This document shows positions 62,880 through 64,000 of a stretch of DNA of 64,000 bases, piece after piece (positions within the stretch are counted from its first letter, which is position 1; each line of letters begins with the position of its first letter). The DNA comes from Apis mellifera (taxonomy: Eukaryota > Arthropoda > Insecta > Hymenoptera > Apidae), in NCBI RefSeq assembly GCF_003254395.2, contig NC_037638.1, positions 11,181,086 to 11,245,085 of the forward strand, written 5' to 3'. Below the pieces are notes generated by a model. The model saw only the letters and a program-made list of their open reading frames with translations. It ran no database searches and was not told the origin of the DNA. The translations under genes and the position numbers were made by a program.

Positions 62880-63180
62880 GAGGCACGAGGATCAGGCGAA
62901 CGGGTGAGCGTCGTGCGAAACACTAAGGACACTGTATAGCGGGGTGCCTGAGTATGGGGGCGCGCCCCTTCGCGCACAGGGCCCCCTCAAGCGGCGTGCA
63001 TCAGACTACATTCGATACGTTGTCCACGAGGGGTTCCCCCGTCGACCCATCGTGGCCCTATGACTAATAAGAAGCCTGGCAGACACTGTCACACGAATCC
63101 AAGTATCCCGTGTTAAACGATGCAAAACTTTGTGGCTTCGGGAGGTTGATCGAGGACGTGTAAGGGTGAATCGATAAATA
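62880..63180. promoter_or_regulatory. CpG-rich island
   Basis: GC-rich with the 12-bp palindrome GGGGCGCGCCCC at 62,957-62,968. No open frame worth calling. It could be a promoter or untranslated exon of a transcript extending right, or a distal prickle first exon. Confidence 0.3.
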
Positions 63181-64000
63181 AGTTAGTAGCACCCTATTCT
63201 AATTCTTTTTTTTTTTTTTAGCAACATATCATCTTATTCTTTTTATATTATTGATTATTTAGAGAAGTTTTCTTGATTTTAAAATATATCAAAAATATAT
63301 TATCAATATTTTGAATAATTTTTTTTCTATAGATATTTAAAGTCAGTCGCAAAGAAATCTTATAGAGAAATTCTTCTTAAATTTTGATTTTTCAGAAAAT
63401 AAAATCGATCTCCAATGTTTAAATTTTTCATTGCATTATAATTCATTAAAAATAAAGAAATTAACGAAGTTCTATTCTATATATTATCGATGATGTAGTT
63501 ACAATTCTTGAACATGTATCAATTATTTTTATTTTTTAAGAATAAATCAAAAAGTGAAAAGAAGAAAAAAAGAAACTCGAACACGAATATCAGAATTTTC
63601 TTTTTTTTTTTTTTTTTCCTTCAACCCCTAATATTCCCCGATCGTTTTTCATCGATGCGGAATCTCGGTCTATAACGTTCATCCACGACACTCACCCCTA
63701 TCGTTTCAGAGACAATCTCTCTCGTCTCGAATCGAATCGCGAGCATCTATCGTTCGATGTCGTTCTCTCCTGAGTGTCGTTACCTAAACCGAATACGCAA
63801 CGCGAATTTCGATTACCGTTTTGCATATACCGGATCGCGACACATGGGACACTTTCTTCCTCGGGAGAAAATTTGATGTACGCGTTCCAGCCCCTTGTTC
63901 GGTGGTTTCGGGCGAAGATGATGTACATTTTCGCATCTGGCGTGCATTTTTGATAAAAATGTGATCGCACCTTATACACAGAATGTTAATATACACGTGA

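Larger units (their letters stand above)
57071..64000. other. Non-coding DNA, right end of the window
   Basis: No supported gene. CpG-richer islands: 57,080-57,600, 58,250-58,510, 58,930-59,200, 59,740-60,000, 60,660-60,990, 62,640-63,180 and 63,640-64,000. Several carry overlapping short frames without recognisable domains. A TA/CATA microsatellite is at 59,580-59,619. Confidence 0.5.

Noticed and set aside
63698..63996. Two minus-strand frames at the right edge
   Set aside because: Overlapping in different phases, no family recognised, and no clear splice phase to join them to anything in the window.

Overview
The window looks like animal, most likely hymenopteran (bee-like), nuclear DNA. 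It is very AT-rich, with many homopolymer and (TA)n runs. Short coding exons sit behind GT/AG introns, and small CpG-dense islands are scattered through the AT background. I assembled two multi-exon genes, both on the minus strand, by matching reading frame and splice phase across every junction. The rest is intergenic or distal-intronic DNA with no gene I can support.

Left part (about 0.7-11.6 kb): a gene for a large secreted or single-pass membrane protein. I see fifteen coding exons, 1086 codons, still open at the left end. In order the protein has a signal peptide; a mature N-terminal His domain resembling copper-binding LPMO/chitin-binding type-4 domains; two EGF-like modules; a DOMON domain split by a long Glu-Pro-rich insert; a second, intact DOMON domain; a SEA domain; and one membrane helix with a basic cytoplasmic start. 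The insert is spread over the end of one exon and two further phase 1-1 exons, so both can be skipped in frame. The smaller one (45 nt) encodes a furin-type RKKR site. The last exon was not settled: the GC-rich left edge is open on both strands.

Middle (about 25.0-35.5 kb): the planar-cell-polarity gene prickle. Seven exons give an exact 880-residue frame: a Spiny-legs-type N-terminus, a PET domain, three LIM domains, proline-rich linkers, the conserved VRF and SYVPND motifs, and a C-terminal CIVS prenylation box. Downstream are candidate poly(A) signals at 24.6-24.9 kb. Upstream (36.0-37.3 kb) is a purine-rich tract and a CpG-rich island that may hold the promoter or 5' UTR.

Between the genes (12-24.6 kb) and to the right (37.3-64 kb) I found no coding region with splice or family support. 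The right half is a gene-poor stretch with about a dozen CpG/GC-richer islands that are candidate regulatory elements or untranslated exons, plus simple repeats, purine tracts and a G15 run. No tRNA, rRNA, CRISPR array or intact transposon was recognised.
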